Below the pieces are notes generated by a model. The model was given only the letters and a program-made list of their open reading frames with translations. It was not told where the DNA came from and searched no databases. A stretch of 64,000 bases of DNA, taken from the NCBI GenBank assembly GCA_019636215.1, contig JAHBXZ010000001.1, positions 1-64,000 on the forward strand, written 5' to 3'. The number at the start of each line of letters is the position of its first letter. Position 1 is the stretch's first letter. The DNA is from Planctomycetota bacterium. GTDB lineage: Bacteria; Planctomycetota; UBA8742; UBA2392. A program made the position numbers and the translations under genes. Positions 8,957 through 17,863 of this stretch are shown here, in pieces.

Positions 8957-10105
8957 CTAGTAGTCGTTGATACGGAAGCGGTTGAAGGCCGTGCCCAGGC
9001 ACACCACCAGCCAGATTCCGCCCACAATCACGTGCTTCCAGGGGAAGAACCAGATGCTGAACATGCTGGCCTCGGCGCTTTCGCGCAGCCACTTGAAGCT
9101 GGGGAAGGTCAGCTTGACGAAGTTGGCCAGCTGTTCGACGCCCTTGATCTCGTTCAAGAACGGGGCTGCGGCGGGGTCGGCAAGCAGAGCCACGGCTGTA
9201 TCCACGACCAGGTAGTACACATAACCGATGACCATGGCCATGCTGGTGCTGCGCGTCCAGAGGCCGACCCACCCGACAATCGCATTCAGCAGGGCCAGGC
9301 TGAAGACCGTCATCGGCAGCGCGAAGAAAAACGGCCAGTGCCAGACGCCGGACACCACGCCCACGCCCACAAACACCAGCACGTACACCACCAGCAGGGT
9401 CGTCGAGATCAGCAGCAGGCCGCCCACATACTTGCCAAAGAACAACTGCCAGCGGCGGATCGGCTTGGACAGCACCAGGTCAATGCTGCCGGCCTCGATC
9501 ATCGACGGCACGTAGCCCGCACTGGCGGCGATGAAGCCCAGCATCGAAATGATGAACAGCATGGTCACGGCCTGCGACAGCCAGTACTCAACGCCCTTCT
9601 GCAGGCGCGAAATGCTGGAGGTGCGCAGCTCTACCTGTTCGTCGGTGCGGCGGCGTTCCTCGTTCATGTCGGCGCGCCATTCGGCGGTCGCCTGGTCGAG
9701 GTAGATCTCGGAGTTGCGGCGTTGAGCCTCGGCGGCCGCGATTACATCGGCGGGGGCCTTTTCGAACTCCAGGCGCTTCAGGCGGAAGTTGGCGGCTTCC
9801 AGCGCGTCGGTGGCGTCGCCCACCTTCTTGCGGCCTTCCCGGATTTTCTCGGTAAGGCCGATTTCCTGTTTGATCGCGTCGGCGTACAGGCCGTCCCAGC
9901 CCACGTCAAATCCGCGTGTGGCACGGCCCTCCTGCACAAAGCGCATGTCGAGGAACTCTGTGCCGTCGGGTGCCGTGCGCACCTGGATCGGCATCACCAG
10001 CAGCGGCACAGTCAGCGCCATCATGGCGATCAGCATCAGCAGCACGAGCTGGTGTTTGCTCTGGCGCCAGGTGTCGCCGATGATGGCAAAGACGGGGCCT
10101 TTCAT
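8957..10105 (-). CDS. ABC-2 type transporter permease
   Basis: 382 residues. One transmembrane helix near the N-terminus (residues about 20-38) is followed by a charged, helical extramembrane segment of about 130 residues. About five further helices follow, including LFIISMLGFIAASAGYVPSM, and the conserved-looking stretch GSIDLVLSKPIRRWQLFFGKY typical of NatB/ABC-2 permeases. It overlaps the ATPase gene by 4 nt (ATGA), so the two are surely translated together as an export or membrane-modification ABC system. The substrate cannot be inferred. Confidence 0.88.
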   Translation of the reverse strand: MKGPVFAIIGDTWRQSKHQLVLLMLIAMMALTVPLLVMPIQVRTAPDGTEFLDMRFVQEGRATRGFDVGWDGLYADAIKQEIGLTEKIREGRKKVGDATDALEAANFRLKRLEFEKAPADVIAAAEAQRRNSEIYLDQATAEWRADMNEERRRTDEQVELRTSSISRLQKGVEYWLSQAVTMLFIISMLGFIAASAGYVPSMIEAGSIDLVLSKPIRRWQLFFGKYVGGLLLISTTLLVVYVLVFVGVGVVSGVWHWPFFFALPMTVFSLALLNAIVGWVGLWTRSTSMAMVIGYVYYLVVDTAVALLADPAAAPFLNEIKGVEQLANFVKLTFPSFKWLRESAEASMFSIWFFPWKHVIVGGIWLVVCLGTAFNRFRINDY

Positions 10106-11049
10106 TGGCGGCCTCCGACACCGTGGTGATTGCCATCGTCCATCAGCCGCAAGAAGGCCTCTTCCAGGCTGGCGTGGTGCTGTTCGACGCCGTAGATGGC
10201 CACGCCGGAGTCGCGCAGGGCGTCGACCAACCGGGGGATCTCTTCGCGGTCCGCCACGGCAATGGAAAAGCCGTGATCGTCGCGCGTCGCACCGGCCAGG
10301 ACAGGCGGCAGATTCTGCGGCATCGGCCCGGTGCGGAACACCAGCTGGTACTTGCCGTCGCGCATGGACATTTCGTCAAGGATCTCGCGTACCTTGCCGC
10401 GCTTGAGCAAACGGCCCTGGTACATGATGCCGATCTCCTGGCAGACGGATTCCACTTCACTCAGCATGTGGCTGTTGAGAAACAGCGTCACGCCTTCTTT
10501 GCCCAGCTTGATGATCAGGTCGCGGATGTGGTGCCGGCCCTCGGGGTCCACGCCGTCGGTGGGCTCGTCCAGGATGATCAGCCGCGGGTCGCCCAGCATG
10601 GCCTGGGCCAGCCCGATGCGCTGGCGCATGCCCTTGGAATACTTGCTGACCTTCTTGTCGGCCCAGTCCGCCATGCCCACAAGTTTCAGCTTCAAGGCCA
10701 CCTGTTCGCGCAGGCGCGCTCCGGTCAGCCCGGCCAGTTGCCCGAAATACTCCAGTACGTTGCGGCCGCTGAGATAGCGCGCAAAGTGCGTACCCTCAGG
10801 CAGATAGCCGACTTTTTGACGGGCTTCGGGGTTGCGGCTGTCCACACCGAAGATGTGCGCGTAGCCGGTGGTGGCCCGGCATATGCCCAGGATGGTTTTG
10901 ACCAGCGTGGACTTGCCGGCGCCGTTGGCACCCAGCAACCCGAACACCGTGCCGGATTCAACCGCCAGGTCAAGCGGCTCCAGGGCGCGCACCTTGCGCA
11001 GCCCGCGGTAAGTCTTGGAAAGTCCCTTGGTCTCGAGCGCGATCTCCAT
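10102..11049 (-). CDS. ABC transporter ATP-binding protein
   Basis: 315 residues from the ATG at 11049; an in-frame ATG at 11061 lacks any ribosome-binding sequence. It has Walker A GLLGANGAGKSTL, signature YSKGMRQRIGLA, Walker B RLIILDEPTDGVDP and the switch histidine in LNSHMLSEVE. The C-terminal extension of about 90 residues is common in CcmA/NatA-type ATPases that pair with ABC-2 permeases. It is upstream of and overlapping its permease at 8957-10105. Confidence 0.93.
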   Translation of the reverse strand: MEIALETKGLSKTYRGLRKVRALEPLDLAVESGTVFGLLGANGAGKSTLVKTILGICRATTGYAHIFGVDSRNPEARQKVGYLPEGTHFARYLSGRNVLEYFGQLAGLTGARLREQVALKLKLVGMADWADKKVSKYSKGMRQRIGLAQAMLGDPRLIILDEPTDGVDPEGRHHIRDLIIKLGKEGVTLFLNSHMLSEVESVCQEIGIMYQGRLLKRGKVREILDEMSMRDGKYQLVFRTGPMPQNLPPVLAGATRDDHGFSIAVADREEIPRLVDALRDSGVAIYGVEQHHASLEEAFLRLMDDGNHHGVGGRQ

Positions 11050-11083
11050 GGCGGGTCCCATTAGATCGACAGGCGCGCCACGT

Positions 11084-11896
11084 TCAAGCCGGCCCCACCT
11101 GTGCCACGATTACCGTGATGTTGTCCGTGCCGCCCTTTTCGCGGGCCTCGGCAACCAGCTGTTCGGCCTTACCCCTGGCCTCTGTTTTGCCCTTCAACAC
11201 CTGTGCCAGCCTTTTTTCATCCAGATGTTTTGTCAGGCCGTCAGTGCACAGCATCAGTACATCCCCGGGCCTCAATTCGTGACGGGAAACCTCGGGAGAA
11301 AGCTCACTCTGCGTCGAACTGCTGATACTGTTCCACAGTACGTTGGCAAAAGGCGAGGCCGCGGCCTGGGCTTCGTTCAGTGCCCCTTCGGCCTTCAGGC
11401 GCTGGGCAATCGTGTGGTCGATGGTCAGGCGCTGCAGCTTGCCCCTGCGCAACAGATAGCACCGGCTGTCCCCGACATGCAGCAGGTCCAGCACCAGACC
11501 CGACACATGCGCGGCCGTCAGCGTGGTGCCCATCGGTTTCTGCACGCCTTGTGCTGCCGCAAACTCGGCCAGCTTGCGCCGGGCGGACTGTGCCGCGAAA
11601 CGCATGGTGCGCGCCATGGCCTTGTCGTTGCCATTGAATCTAACGGCCTTGCGCAGCAGAGTCTCCAGGGCCATGCGGCTGGCCTCGGCACCGTCGGCCA
11701 TGCCGCCCATGCCGTCAGCGACGGCAAGCAGCATGGCAAGCTCGCGCCGCGGGCGCGGTGTTCTGGCCAGGCTGGACTGCTTCAAGCGAACGACCTGGCG
11801 CAGTTCGGCCACCAGGAAGTGATCCTGGTTGGTCGAGCGTTTCAGCCCCAGGTCGGTAAGCCCGTGGCACTGCATCCGGTTGCGATTCTTGGGCAT
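11084..11896 (-). CDS. PP2C-type Ser/Thr protein phosphatase
   Basis: 270 residues. It carries the PP2C motifs: an N-terminal TDLGLKRSTNQDHFLV (Asp of RxxNQD), VADGMGGMADG, a central VLDLLHVGDSRCYLL, LMLCTDGLTKHL and a C-terminal GGTDNITVIVAQV. It should dephosphorylate phospho-Ser/Thr proteins using two or more metal ions, with all canonical aspartates present. It resembles stand-alone Stp/PrpC phosphatases that counter Hanks-type kinases such as the one at 2796-7070. It is soluble, with no transmembrane segment. The ABC pair lies 35 bp downstream on the same strand. Confidence 0.93.
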   Translation of the reverse strand: MPKNRNRMQCHGLTDLGLKRSTNQDHFLVAELRQVVRLKQSSLARTPRPRRELAMLLAVADGMGGMADGAEASRMALETLLRKAVRFNGNDKAMARTMRFAAQSARRKLAEFAAAQGVQKPMGTTLTAAHVSGLVLDLLHVGDSRCYLLRRGKLQRLTIDHTIAQRLKAEGALNEAQAAASPFANVLWNSISSSTQSELSPEVSRHELRPGDVLMLCTDGLTKHLDEKRLAQVLKGKTEARGKAEQLVAEAREKGGTDNITVIVAQVGPA

Positions 11897-12290
11897 GGCA
11901 GGGCGCCATCATAGGGAGTAACGCCGTCAGATTGCAGGAGTGATCGGCTCGGGCAATTGACCAACTCGTTAGAAGTGGAATGGTATCAGGCTGTGCAATC
12001 AACGCAGGGCATTTGCTGCGTGGTGTGCGTTTGACCATGAAAGTGATGCAGGATGACGAAATTCGGCTCTGAAATTCGACGCAATCCAACCCATTCGCCC
12101 AGATCGAATACTTTGCACAAGACTATGTACACAAACAACTTAGGAACACTATCCGGATGAAATTCCAGCGCTTTTGCCGCACCTGGGCGGTTACTTTTTC
12201 CGATGAACTGACACTAAGGAATGGTACCATCTTCACTTACACGGGAACTGCATCTGGGTGGTGCCCCGAGCTGCATCGGGAGCTGGCAAC
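11897..12290. promoter_or_regulatory. 394-bp intergenic region, lower GC, divergent promoters expected
   Basis: Noncoding gap between the divergent PP2C gene and the HTH/pseudo-receiver gene. It is visibly richer in A/T than its surroundings (for example around 11940-12230), which fits promoter DNA for both genes. I could not pick a -35/-10 pair with confidence, and saw no small gene or RNA fold I would defend. Confidence 0.4.
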
Positions 12291-13016
12291 GTGACAAAGT
12301 ATTACACAACCAGCGAAGTCGCCAAGCTGTGCAACGTACACCGGAACACGATAATCGGGGCGATCCGTAAGGGGTTGCTCAAGATTCATCGGACTCCGGG
12401 CGGGCACGCGCGCATTTCGCAAGATGACCTCGATGATTTCTGTCATCGGAGAAGTCTGCCGACAACTTCGTTGATTTCGCGAAACAACCGCGTCCTGCTG
12501 GTCGAAGAAGCCGGTCAGGGCATGGGTGTTCTTGCCCAGGGACTTCGCGACAACGGGTACCTGGTGGAGACCACCAACGACCCGTTCTCTACGGGATTCC
12601 TGGTCGCCAAGTTTTCGCCCAACATCCTGCTGGTCAACGCCGGCAAAGCCGGCGACCTGGGCGAGCAGGTCTGCCGCAATGTTCGCAGCCTGCCGCGTTA
12701 TCGCGACCTGGCGATTGTGGGCCTTGCAAACCCTCGCGACAGCGAGGCCGCACGGCTGATCATGGCCGCTGGTGCCGACGACGTGCTGTTGCGCCCCGTA
12801 GAACTTGACCTGCTCGTGGCGCGGATTGAACGGCTGATCGGGCCGGTTGTTCACGGCACGGCCGGCCGGGCCAGCACGGAATCAACCCGCCGCATCCAGC
12901 GGTCTGACGTAGACGATGAACGGGCCACCCGCAAAGCCCCGCCCCGCGGCGACCGGCAGCACAGCACATCCGTAGACGGCGTGCTCAGTGCAGAGGTTGA
13001 CGACGAAGCCAGCTAG
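12291..13016 (+). CDS. HTH (excisionase/MerR-type) protein with receiver-like domain lacking the phospho-Asp
   Basis: 241 residues from the GTG at 12291, with GGGAG about 8 nt upstream. Residues 1-50 form a helix-turn-helix of the BldC/excisionase type (YYTTSEVAKLCNVHRNTI, GGHARISQDDL). A domain with receiver topology follows (RVLLVEEAGQGM, then NILLVNAG, then LRPVELDLL). Where receivers have the phosphoacceptor Asp this one has Asn (LLVN), and the conserved Lys-Pro is Arg-Pro. It is therefore probably a phosphorylation-independent pseudo-receiver regulator. The C-terminal 60 residues are charged and disordered-looking. Target genes are unknown. Confidence 0.8.
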   Translation: MTKYYTTSEVAKLCNVHRNTIIGAIRKGLLKIHRTPGGHARISQDDLDDFCHRRSLPTTSLISRNNRVLLVEEAGQGMGVLAQGLRDNGYLVETTNDPFSTGFLVAKFSPNILLVNAGKAGDLGEQVCRNVRSLPRYRDLAIVGLANPRDSEAARLIMAAGADDVLLRPVELDLLVARIERLIGPVVHGTAGRASTESTRRIQRSDVDDERATRKAPPRGDRQHSTSVDGVLSAEVDDEAS

Positions 13017-13040
13017 GTGACACGCCTTGCGCAACATGAA

Positions 13041-13066
13041 AACCGGCCCCGTGTGCGGGGCCGGTT
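13041..13066. terminator. Bidirectional terminator hairpin
   Basis: A perfect 10-bp inverted repeat (AACCGGCCCC, 6-nt loop, GGGGCCGGTT) sits between the convergent HTH gene and dapB. A weak T-rich stretch follows on the plus strand. Confidence 0.8.
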
Positions 13067-13085
13067 CGTTGTGTGTGCGCGGCAG

Positions 13086-13874
13086 TCAGTCCGACATTCC
13101 CAGAACCTGCGCCATGCTGTAACGGCCGGCTGGCTTGCCTGCCAGCCATTCGGCGGCTCGAAGTGCCCCGCCGGCAAAGGTGTCGCGTGAGCTGGCCTTG
13201 TGGGTCAGTTCAATACGTTCGCCTTCGGCGGCAAAGATAACGGTGTGGTCACCGACGACGTCGCCACCGCGCAGGGCGTGCATGCCGACTTCGGGCCGCG
13301 TGCGTTCGCCGGTGTGTCCACTTCGGCCGTGGCGCACCACCTCACCGGGGTTGCGACGGTTGCCCTCACAGATGGCGTGCAGCAGCGCCAGGGCGGTGCC
13401 GCTGGGCGCGTCGATCTTCTTGCGGTGGTGCATTTCCACAATCTCGATGTCGAAGCTTTCGGGCAGGGCCGCCGCACAGCGCCGTGCCAGCGCCAGCAAC
13501 AGGTTGACGCCCGTGCTCATGTTGGCTGCCCAAAGCACCGGGATCTGCCGTGCGGCAGAATCCAGCAGCTCAAAGTGCGCCGGCAGCAGCCCGGTTGTGC
13601 CGCTGACAAACGCCGTCTTGTGCTTCAGGCACTCGCGCAGCCGCGGCTCAAAGGCGGCGGGCAGGCTGAAGTCAATCAGTACCTCGGCGCCGCCGGTGTA
13701 GGCGGTTACAACGCTGGCCTTGTGCCGCGGGTCGGCCAGCAGTGCGCCATAGTTTTCGCCGGCGCTCTTCTGGTCGATGGGCGCAGCCACGGTGTGGCCT
13801 GCATTGGCGGCAAGCTCGGCGATGCGCCGGCCCATGCGTCCCATTGCCCCGCTGATTGCAATCACTCGTGACAT
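13086..13874 (-). CDS. dapB: 4-hydroxy-tetrahydrodipicolinate reductase
   Basis: Reduces 4-hydroxy-tetrahydrodipicolinate to tetrahydrodipicolinate with NAD(P)H in the lysine/diaminopimelate pathway. The 262-residue protein has the Rossmann motif ISGAMGRMGRRI at its N-terminus, SGTTGL, and the catalytic and substrate-binding EMHHRKKIDAPSGTAL. The ATG at 13874 is preferred because AGGGGG lies just upstream; an in-frame start 21 nt earlier lacks this. The length is normal for DapB. Its presence implies DAP synthesis in this organism. Confidence 0.95.
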   Translation of the reverse strand: MSRVIAISGAMGRMGRRIAELAANAGHTVAAPIDQKSAGENYGALLADPRHKASVVTAYTGGAEVLIDFSLPAAFEPRLRECLKHKTAFVSGTTGLLPAHFELLDSAARQIPVLWAANMSTGVNLLLALARRCAAALPESFDIEIVEMHHRKKIDAPSGTALALLHAICEGNRRNPGEVVRHGRSGHTGERTRPEVGMHALRGGDVVGDHTVIFAAEGERIELTHKASSRDTFAGGALRAAEWLAGKPAGRYSMAQVLGMSD

Positions 13875-13937
13875 GTTATCCCCCTGGCCGATCATGGAAT
13901 ATTGCGCGTCGGGGGCAACGGGCAGGCCAAGGCCTGT

Positions 13938-16900
13938 TCAGGCCGGGCGCGGCACCAGCAGCCGCGTCTTGCACTTGGGGCAGCTGGTGGCCTTGCCGGC
14001 GCGGTTGGTCTTGACGGTGTATTCAGCGCCGCAGCGGCAGGCAAAGCGCAAGGAATGTTCGCGGGCGTGCAGCAGCTTGCCGGTGACGGCGCCGTCGGGC
14101 CCGGGCTCGGGGGCGCTTGCGCGGCCCTGCACTTCTTCAAGCAGTTCCAGGCCCATCTGTGTCAGCAGGTGCGGGTCGTAGGGGCCCAGGTTGAAAGCGT
14201 CGACTTCCGCACGGGCTGCCGCCACTGCCGTGTCTCGTGCCGGTTTGTCGCCGGCGAGTTCTGCGCGTCTGGCCACCACAGCCTGGGCCAGCAGCCGCAG
14301 GGGGGCTTCTTCTTTGCCGGTCGTGTACTTGGCCATTTCGGCCAACAGGGGCCCTGGGTCGGTCGGCTTGCCGGATTCGGCCTGGGCCCAGAGTTCCACC
14401 AGTGGCAGGTCGACGCCCGAGCGCGAGCCCACAGAAATCGGGCACTCGCGGCGCAGGCCGTCCATTTCGGACTGCACGGCGGCAAAGTTGCGCTCCAGCG
14501 CAGCCAGCAGCACGCGCAGGTAGTACACGCTGGTGATTGCGGTGGCGCTTTGCACCTTGCGTGCAACGTCCAGCCCGACGGCCAGCAGCGAATGGGCCAG
14601 TTCGGTTTCACCCAGCAGCATGTGCAGCCGCGCGCGGGCAGTGCTGATCCATGCCAGGCCCTCCTGCCGGCCGACCATGCGGATGACTTCCTCGGCGCTG
14701 TCCAGTGATTCCAGCGCTTCCTCAAAGCGCCCCAGGTTCATCAGCACCAGTGAGTGGTTGTGCCGGGCAATGGCTTCGGTGTCGCTGCCTTCTTCGTGGG
14801 CCATCTCGGCCAGCAGGCGGTTCAGCACAGCAAGGGCTTCTTCGTTGCGTTCGATGTTCAGCAGCGCCGTTGCCGCCATGCTTTCTGCGTGGTGGGCGTC
14901 GCGCGTCAGGCCTGCCCGGCGCAGGCGTTCGGCCGCCGGCAGCAGGATGGAAATCGCGTCGGTGACGCGTCCCTGGGCCAGCATCAAACGACCGCGTGCG
15001 GTCTCCAGCTGGTCCATGCGCGTGGCATCGCCGCCGCGCTGGAACATGAATGTGGCGTAATCCAGGCGCTCGGCAGCGGGCTCAATCCTCTTGGCCACCA
15101 TCAGGTGCTCGGCTTCGACTACGGCGACCGTCCCGCGGAACAACCGGTCCTTGCTGCGCGCCGCAGCACGCCCGGCACGGGTCAGTGATTCACCGGCGCT
15201 GCCGTGGTCGGCAATCCAGCCCTGTACGCGGGCCAGGGCCATGCAGATCACGGCCTCGGCCTCGGGCGAGATGCGTTTGTCGGGCAGGTTGGTCAGATAG
15301 TCGGCAAACAGCCGCTGGGCTTCCTCGCCACGGCCCGACCGCAGCAGGCCTGGCGCCAGCGCCACCATCAGCATGGCGCTCGCATCGCGGTCGTTGGACT
15401 TCTGGGCCAGCTTGAAGGCATGGGCCATCGACGCCCGTTCCAGACCCGCGCGCTCGCGCCATTGGGCGGCGTGCCGGCCGGTGGTGTCCATGGCGATGGT
15501 GTACGAAAGGCTGGTGAAGTACCGGATGAACCGACGTACCGGGTTTTCCGGGTCTCCGCTTCCAAACCCCCAGTCGGTGCGCGAACGCAGCGTGTCCATC
15601 ACCGGTGCGTACACGCGCCAGCGGTTGCCCAGGCTGACCGGCCGGCAATCGATCAGTCCGCGTTCCGCCAACGTGCCGAGTATGGCCGAAAGCGGCGGCG
15701 AGCCGGGGTGAAGCTCCAGTGACACCACCTCCTGCGCGGCCTCCAGAAAGAAGCCGTCGGGGAAGATGCACAGCTGGTTCAGGGCCGCCAGTTCAAAGTC
15801 CGACAGCGCCTGCAGCGACCAGTCAATCGAATCGCGCAGGCTGGAAAGCACCGCAGAAGATTCCTTGCCCCCGGGCTCCTGCAGTGCCGCAAGTTTGCGG
15901 CTGGTGGTCTTCAACTGGCCCACCAGTGCCTCCAGGCTCAGGCTGGACAGCCGTGCCGCGGCAAGCTGCAGTGAAATCGGGTGACCTTCCAGGGCTTCGC
16001 AGATGGCCGCCACCTGGCGCAGCTCCGCTTCGCCGGGGTCGAAATCAGGCACATGTTCCAGTGCTGCGTGCACAAAGAACTGCACGGCCTCAAAGTGCTG
16101 CAGGTCTTCCACGGGCCCGGTGCGGCGCGCGGCGCGGCCGGGATACGACAACGGTGCCAGCGCAAGTTCCTGCGCGCCGATGAACCTTGCGCGCCTGCGC
16201 GTGGTCATCAGGAAGCGAATCTCGGGCTGGGCCTTGACCCATTGCGGGATGGCGTCGGCCAGCAGCCCCAGCGGGTCGCGCAGGCCGTCCAGGATCAGCA
16301 GCATCGGCCCGCGCATAGCCAGCGCGTCGGCCACCGAGCGCACCAGGGGCTCTGCCCCGCGCGGCGCCGCGCCCAGCACGGAAAGTATCTCGCGCATGGC
16401 GTCGCGCGGGTCACTGCATTGCGTAAGGTCGACAAACCATGCGCCGAACGCCAGGTTCGACACAGCCTGGCGGCCGAACTCCTGGGCCAGCGCGGTCTTG
16501 CCGGCACCGGCTGTGCCAGACACCACCATCAGGTTGCCTTGCTCGGTAAGCCATTTGTTCAGGCTTGCCAGCGCTTCCTCGCGGCCGACAAATGGCATGT
16601 CTGCGGGCGGAATGTTCGACAGCTTGCGTGGGCCGCGCGAGCTGGCCACCGGCGCGGGCGTCAGCATCATTTCGCGCAGGCGCACCGCCAGCAGCGTGGC
16701 GTCGTCGGCCATGCCGCGTTCGCCCACGTGGCTTCGCACATCGGTCCAGATCGATTCCAGCACGCGGCGGCATTCATCCTGCGCACCGGCCACAGCGCGC
16801 TGCTTCAGGCGGTCAATGCCGTAGTCTTCGTCGTCGGCACCGGCGGCCTCTACAATACCGTCGGTGTACAGCAGCAGAGTGTCGCCGCGCGAAAACGGCA

Positions 16901-17399
16901 CGGTGAACTCCTGCAACGTACGTCCCAGGTGATCCAGCAGCGTGCGCGAAATGACCGTGCCGCGGCCGGGCAGCTCTTCGGCTCCGCCGCGCCGCACCAT
17001 CAGGGGCGGGTTGTGCCCGGCGCTGGCGTAGGTAAGGGTGCCCTCGCGCATGTCCAGGATGCCGAAAAACACGCTGATGAAGGCCTTGTCGGGGATGTCA
17101 CCGGCAAGCTCGGCACCCAGGGCAATCAGCACCTCACGCGGCGAGGTGGCGTTGCGCGCAATCAACTGCAGCGACTTCTTGGCCGTGGCCATGATGATCG
17201 CGGCGTCGACACCGTGGCCGGAAACATCGGCAATCACGATGCCCAGGCGGTTGGGCGGAAAAGACAGAAAGTCGTAGAAGTCGCCGCCGACCATGTCGAC
17301 GGGTTCATAATGTGTCGCAATCTGCACACCGGGCAGCACGGGCGCCTTGGGCAGCAGCCCAAGCTGAACCTGGCGGGATCGGTCGCTGTTGGCAGTCAT
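13938..17399 (-). CDS. SpoIIE-type phosphatase fused to STAND-like NTPase, TPR and zinc ribbon
   Basis: 1153 residues. Residues 1 to about 245 are a PP2C/SpoIIE phosphatase with all motifs intact: GGDFYDF, VSGHG, AGHNPP, LYTDGI and DDAT. Residues about 265-560 form an AP-ATPase of the AfsR/MalT kind: a FVGREEAL linker, Walker A SGTAGAGKTAL, Walker B MLLILDG and a GHPISLQLAAARL segment. Helical TPR-like repeats fill about 600-1100. The last 35 residues look like a zinc ribbon (CRCG, then CPKCK). It is plausibly a phosphatase switched by nucleotide-driven oligomerisation. I know of no named protein with this order of domains. It is followed by dapB on the same strand. Confidence 0.9.
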   Translation of the reverse strand: MTANSDRSRQVQLGLLPKAPVLPGVQIATHYEPVDMVGGDFYDFLSFPPNRLGIVIADVSGHGVDAAIIMATAKKSLQLIARNATSPREVLIALGAELAGDIPDKAFISVFFGILDMREGTLTYASAGHNPPLMVRRGGAEELPGRGTVISRTLLDHLGRTLQEFTVPFSRGDTLLLYTDGIVEAAGADDEDYGIDRLKQRAVAGAQDECRRVLESIWTDVRSHVGERGMADDATLLAVRLREMMLTPAPVASSRGPRKLSNIPPADMPFVGREEALASLNKWLTEQGNLMVVSGTAGAGKTALAQEFGRQAVSNLAFGAWFVDLTQCSDPRDAMREILSVLGAAPRGAEPLVRSVADALAMRGPMLLILDGLRDPLGLLADAIPQWVKAQPEIRFLMTTRRRARFIGAQELALAPLSYPGRAARRTGPVEDLQHFEAVQFFVHAALEHVPDFDPGEAELRQVAAICEALEGHPISLQLAAARLSSLSLEALVGQLKTTSRKLAALQEPGGKESSAVLSSLRDSIDWSLQALSDFELAALNQLCIFPDGFFLEAAQEVVSLELHPGSPPLSAILGTLAERGLIDCRPVSLGNRWRVYAPVMDTLRSRTDWGFGSGDPENPVRRFIRYFTSLSYTIAMDTTGRHAAQWRERAGLERASMAHAFKLAQKSNDRDASAMLMVALAPGLLRSGRGEEAQRLFADYLTNLPDKRISPEAEAVICMALARVQGWIADHGSAGESLTRAGRAAARSKDRLFRGTVAVVEAEHLMVAKRIEPAAERLDYATFMFQRGGDATRMDQLETARGRLMLAQGRVTDAISILLPAAERLRRAGLTRDAHHAESMAATALLNIERNEEALAVLNRLLAEMAHEEGSDTEAIARHNHSLVLMNLGRFEEALESLDSAEEVIRMVGRQEGLAWISTARARLHMLLGETELAHSLLAVGLDVARKVQSATAITSVYYLRVLLAALERNFAAVQSEMDGLRRECPISVGSRSGVDLPLVELWAQAESGKPTDPGPLLAEMAKYTTGKEEAPLRLLAQAVVARRAELAGDKPARDTAVAAARAEVDAFNLGPYDPHLLTQMGLELLEEVQGRASAPEPGPDGAVTGKLLHAREHSLRFACRCGAEYTVKTNRAGKATSCPKCKTRLLVPRPA

Positions 17400-17441
17400 C
17401 GGCAGCCCACAGTGTAGCGGTAGTCACTGCGGGTGCGAGGG

Positions 17442-17529
17442 CGCGCTGCCGGGCGTAAGCGAAGCGAGGGTCGCGGCCGTGAGTTGGAAATCTATCGCAA
17501 TGGTTGGCTGGCCCGCCTGGACTCGAACC
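17442..17529. repeat. Duplicated 3' end of tRNA-Gln plus flank
   Basis: These 88 bases are nearly identical to 17593-17680, 151 bp away. They include the T-arm/acceptor 3' part of the tRNA-Gln gene, with its CCA, and about 60 bp of flank beyond it. Between the copies, at about 17529-17553, is a perfect 12-bp inverted repeat (arm CGAAACAGTCCA). The copy lacks the anticodon half, so it is not a functional tRNA. Confidence 0.85.
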
Positions 17530-17655
17530 TCGAAACAGTCCAGTGGACTGTTTCGAAAGCGAAGCAGCCCGGCCAAAGCCCGCCTAAAGGCGGGCGCTGC
17601 CGGGCGTAAGCGAAGCGAGGGTCGCGGCCGCGAGTTGGAAATCTATCGCAATGGT

Positions 17656-17730
17656 TGGCTGGCCCGCCTGGACTCGAACCAGGAAACGCAGAACCAAAAT
17701 CTGCTGTGTTACCAATTACACTACGGGCCA
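17656..17730 (-). tRNA. tRNA-Gln (anticodon TTG)
   Basis: The minus strand folds as a full cloverleaf: acceptor stem TGGCCCG/CGGGCCA with discriminator G and encoded CCA, D-arm with TTGGTA, anticodon stem GCAGA/TCTGC with loop TTTTGGT giving TTG, and T-arm CCTGG-TTCGAGT-CCAGG. It decodes CAA and, by wobble, CAG. Confidence 0.95.
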
Positions 17731-17863
17731 GTGCGCGAGAGGGTAGCACTGCAATTCATCGCCGCAAGCCGCCGCTGGCTTCATTTAGAGCCTTTGCGGC
17801 CCGCATGCCTTGACCACCCCGCCGCAGGCGATAGCCTTGACCTTGCCAGCCACGGATACCTCC

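Noticed and set aside
17442..17529. Second tRNA-Gln gene
   Set aside because: Only the T-arm/acceptor half is copied; anticodon and D-arm are missing.
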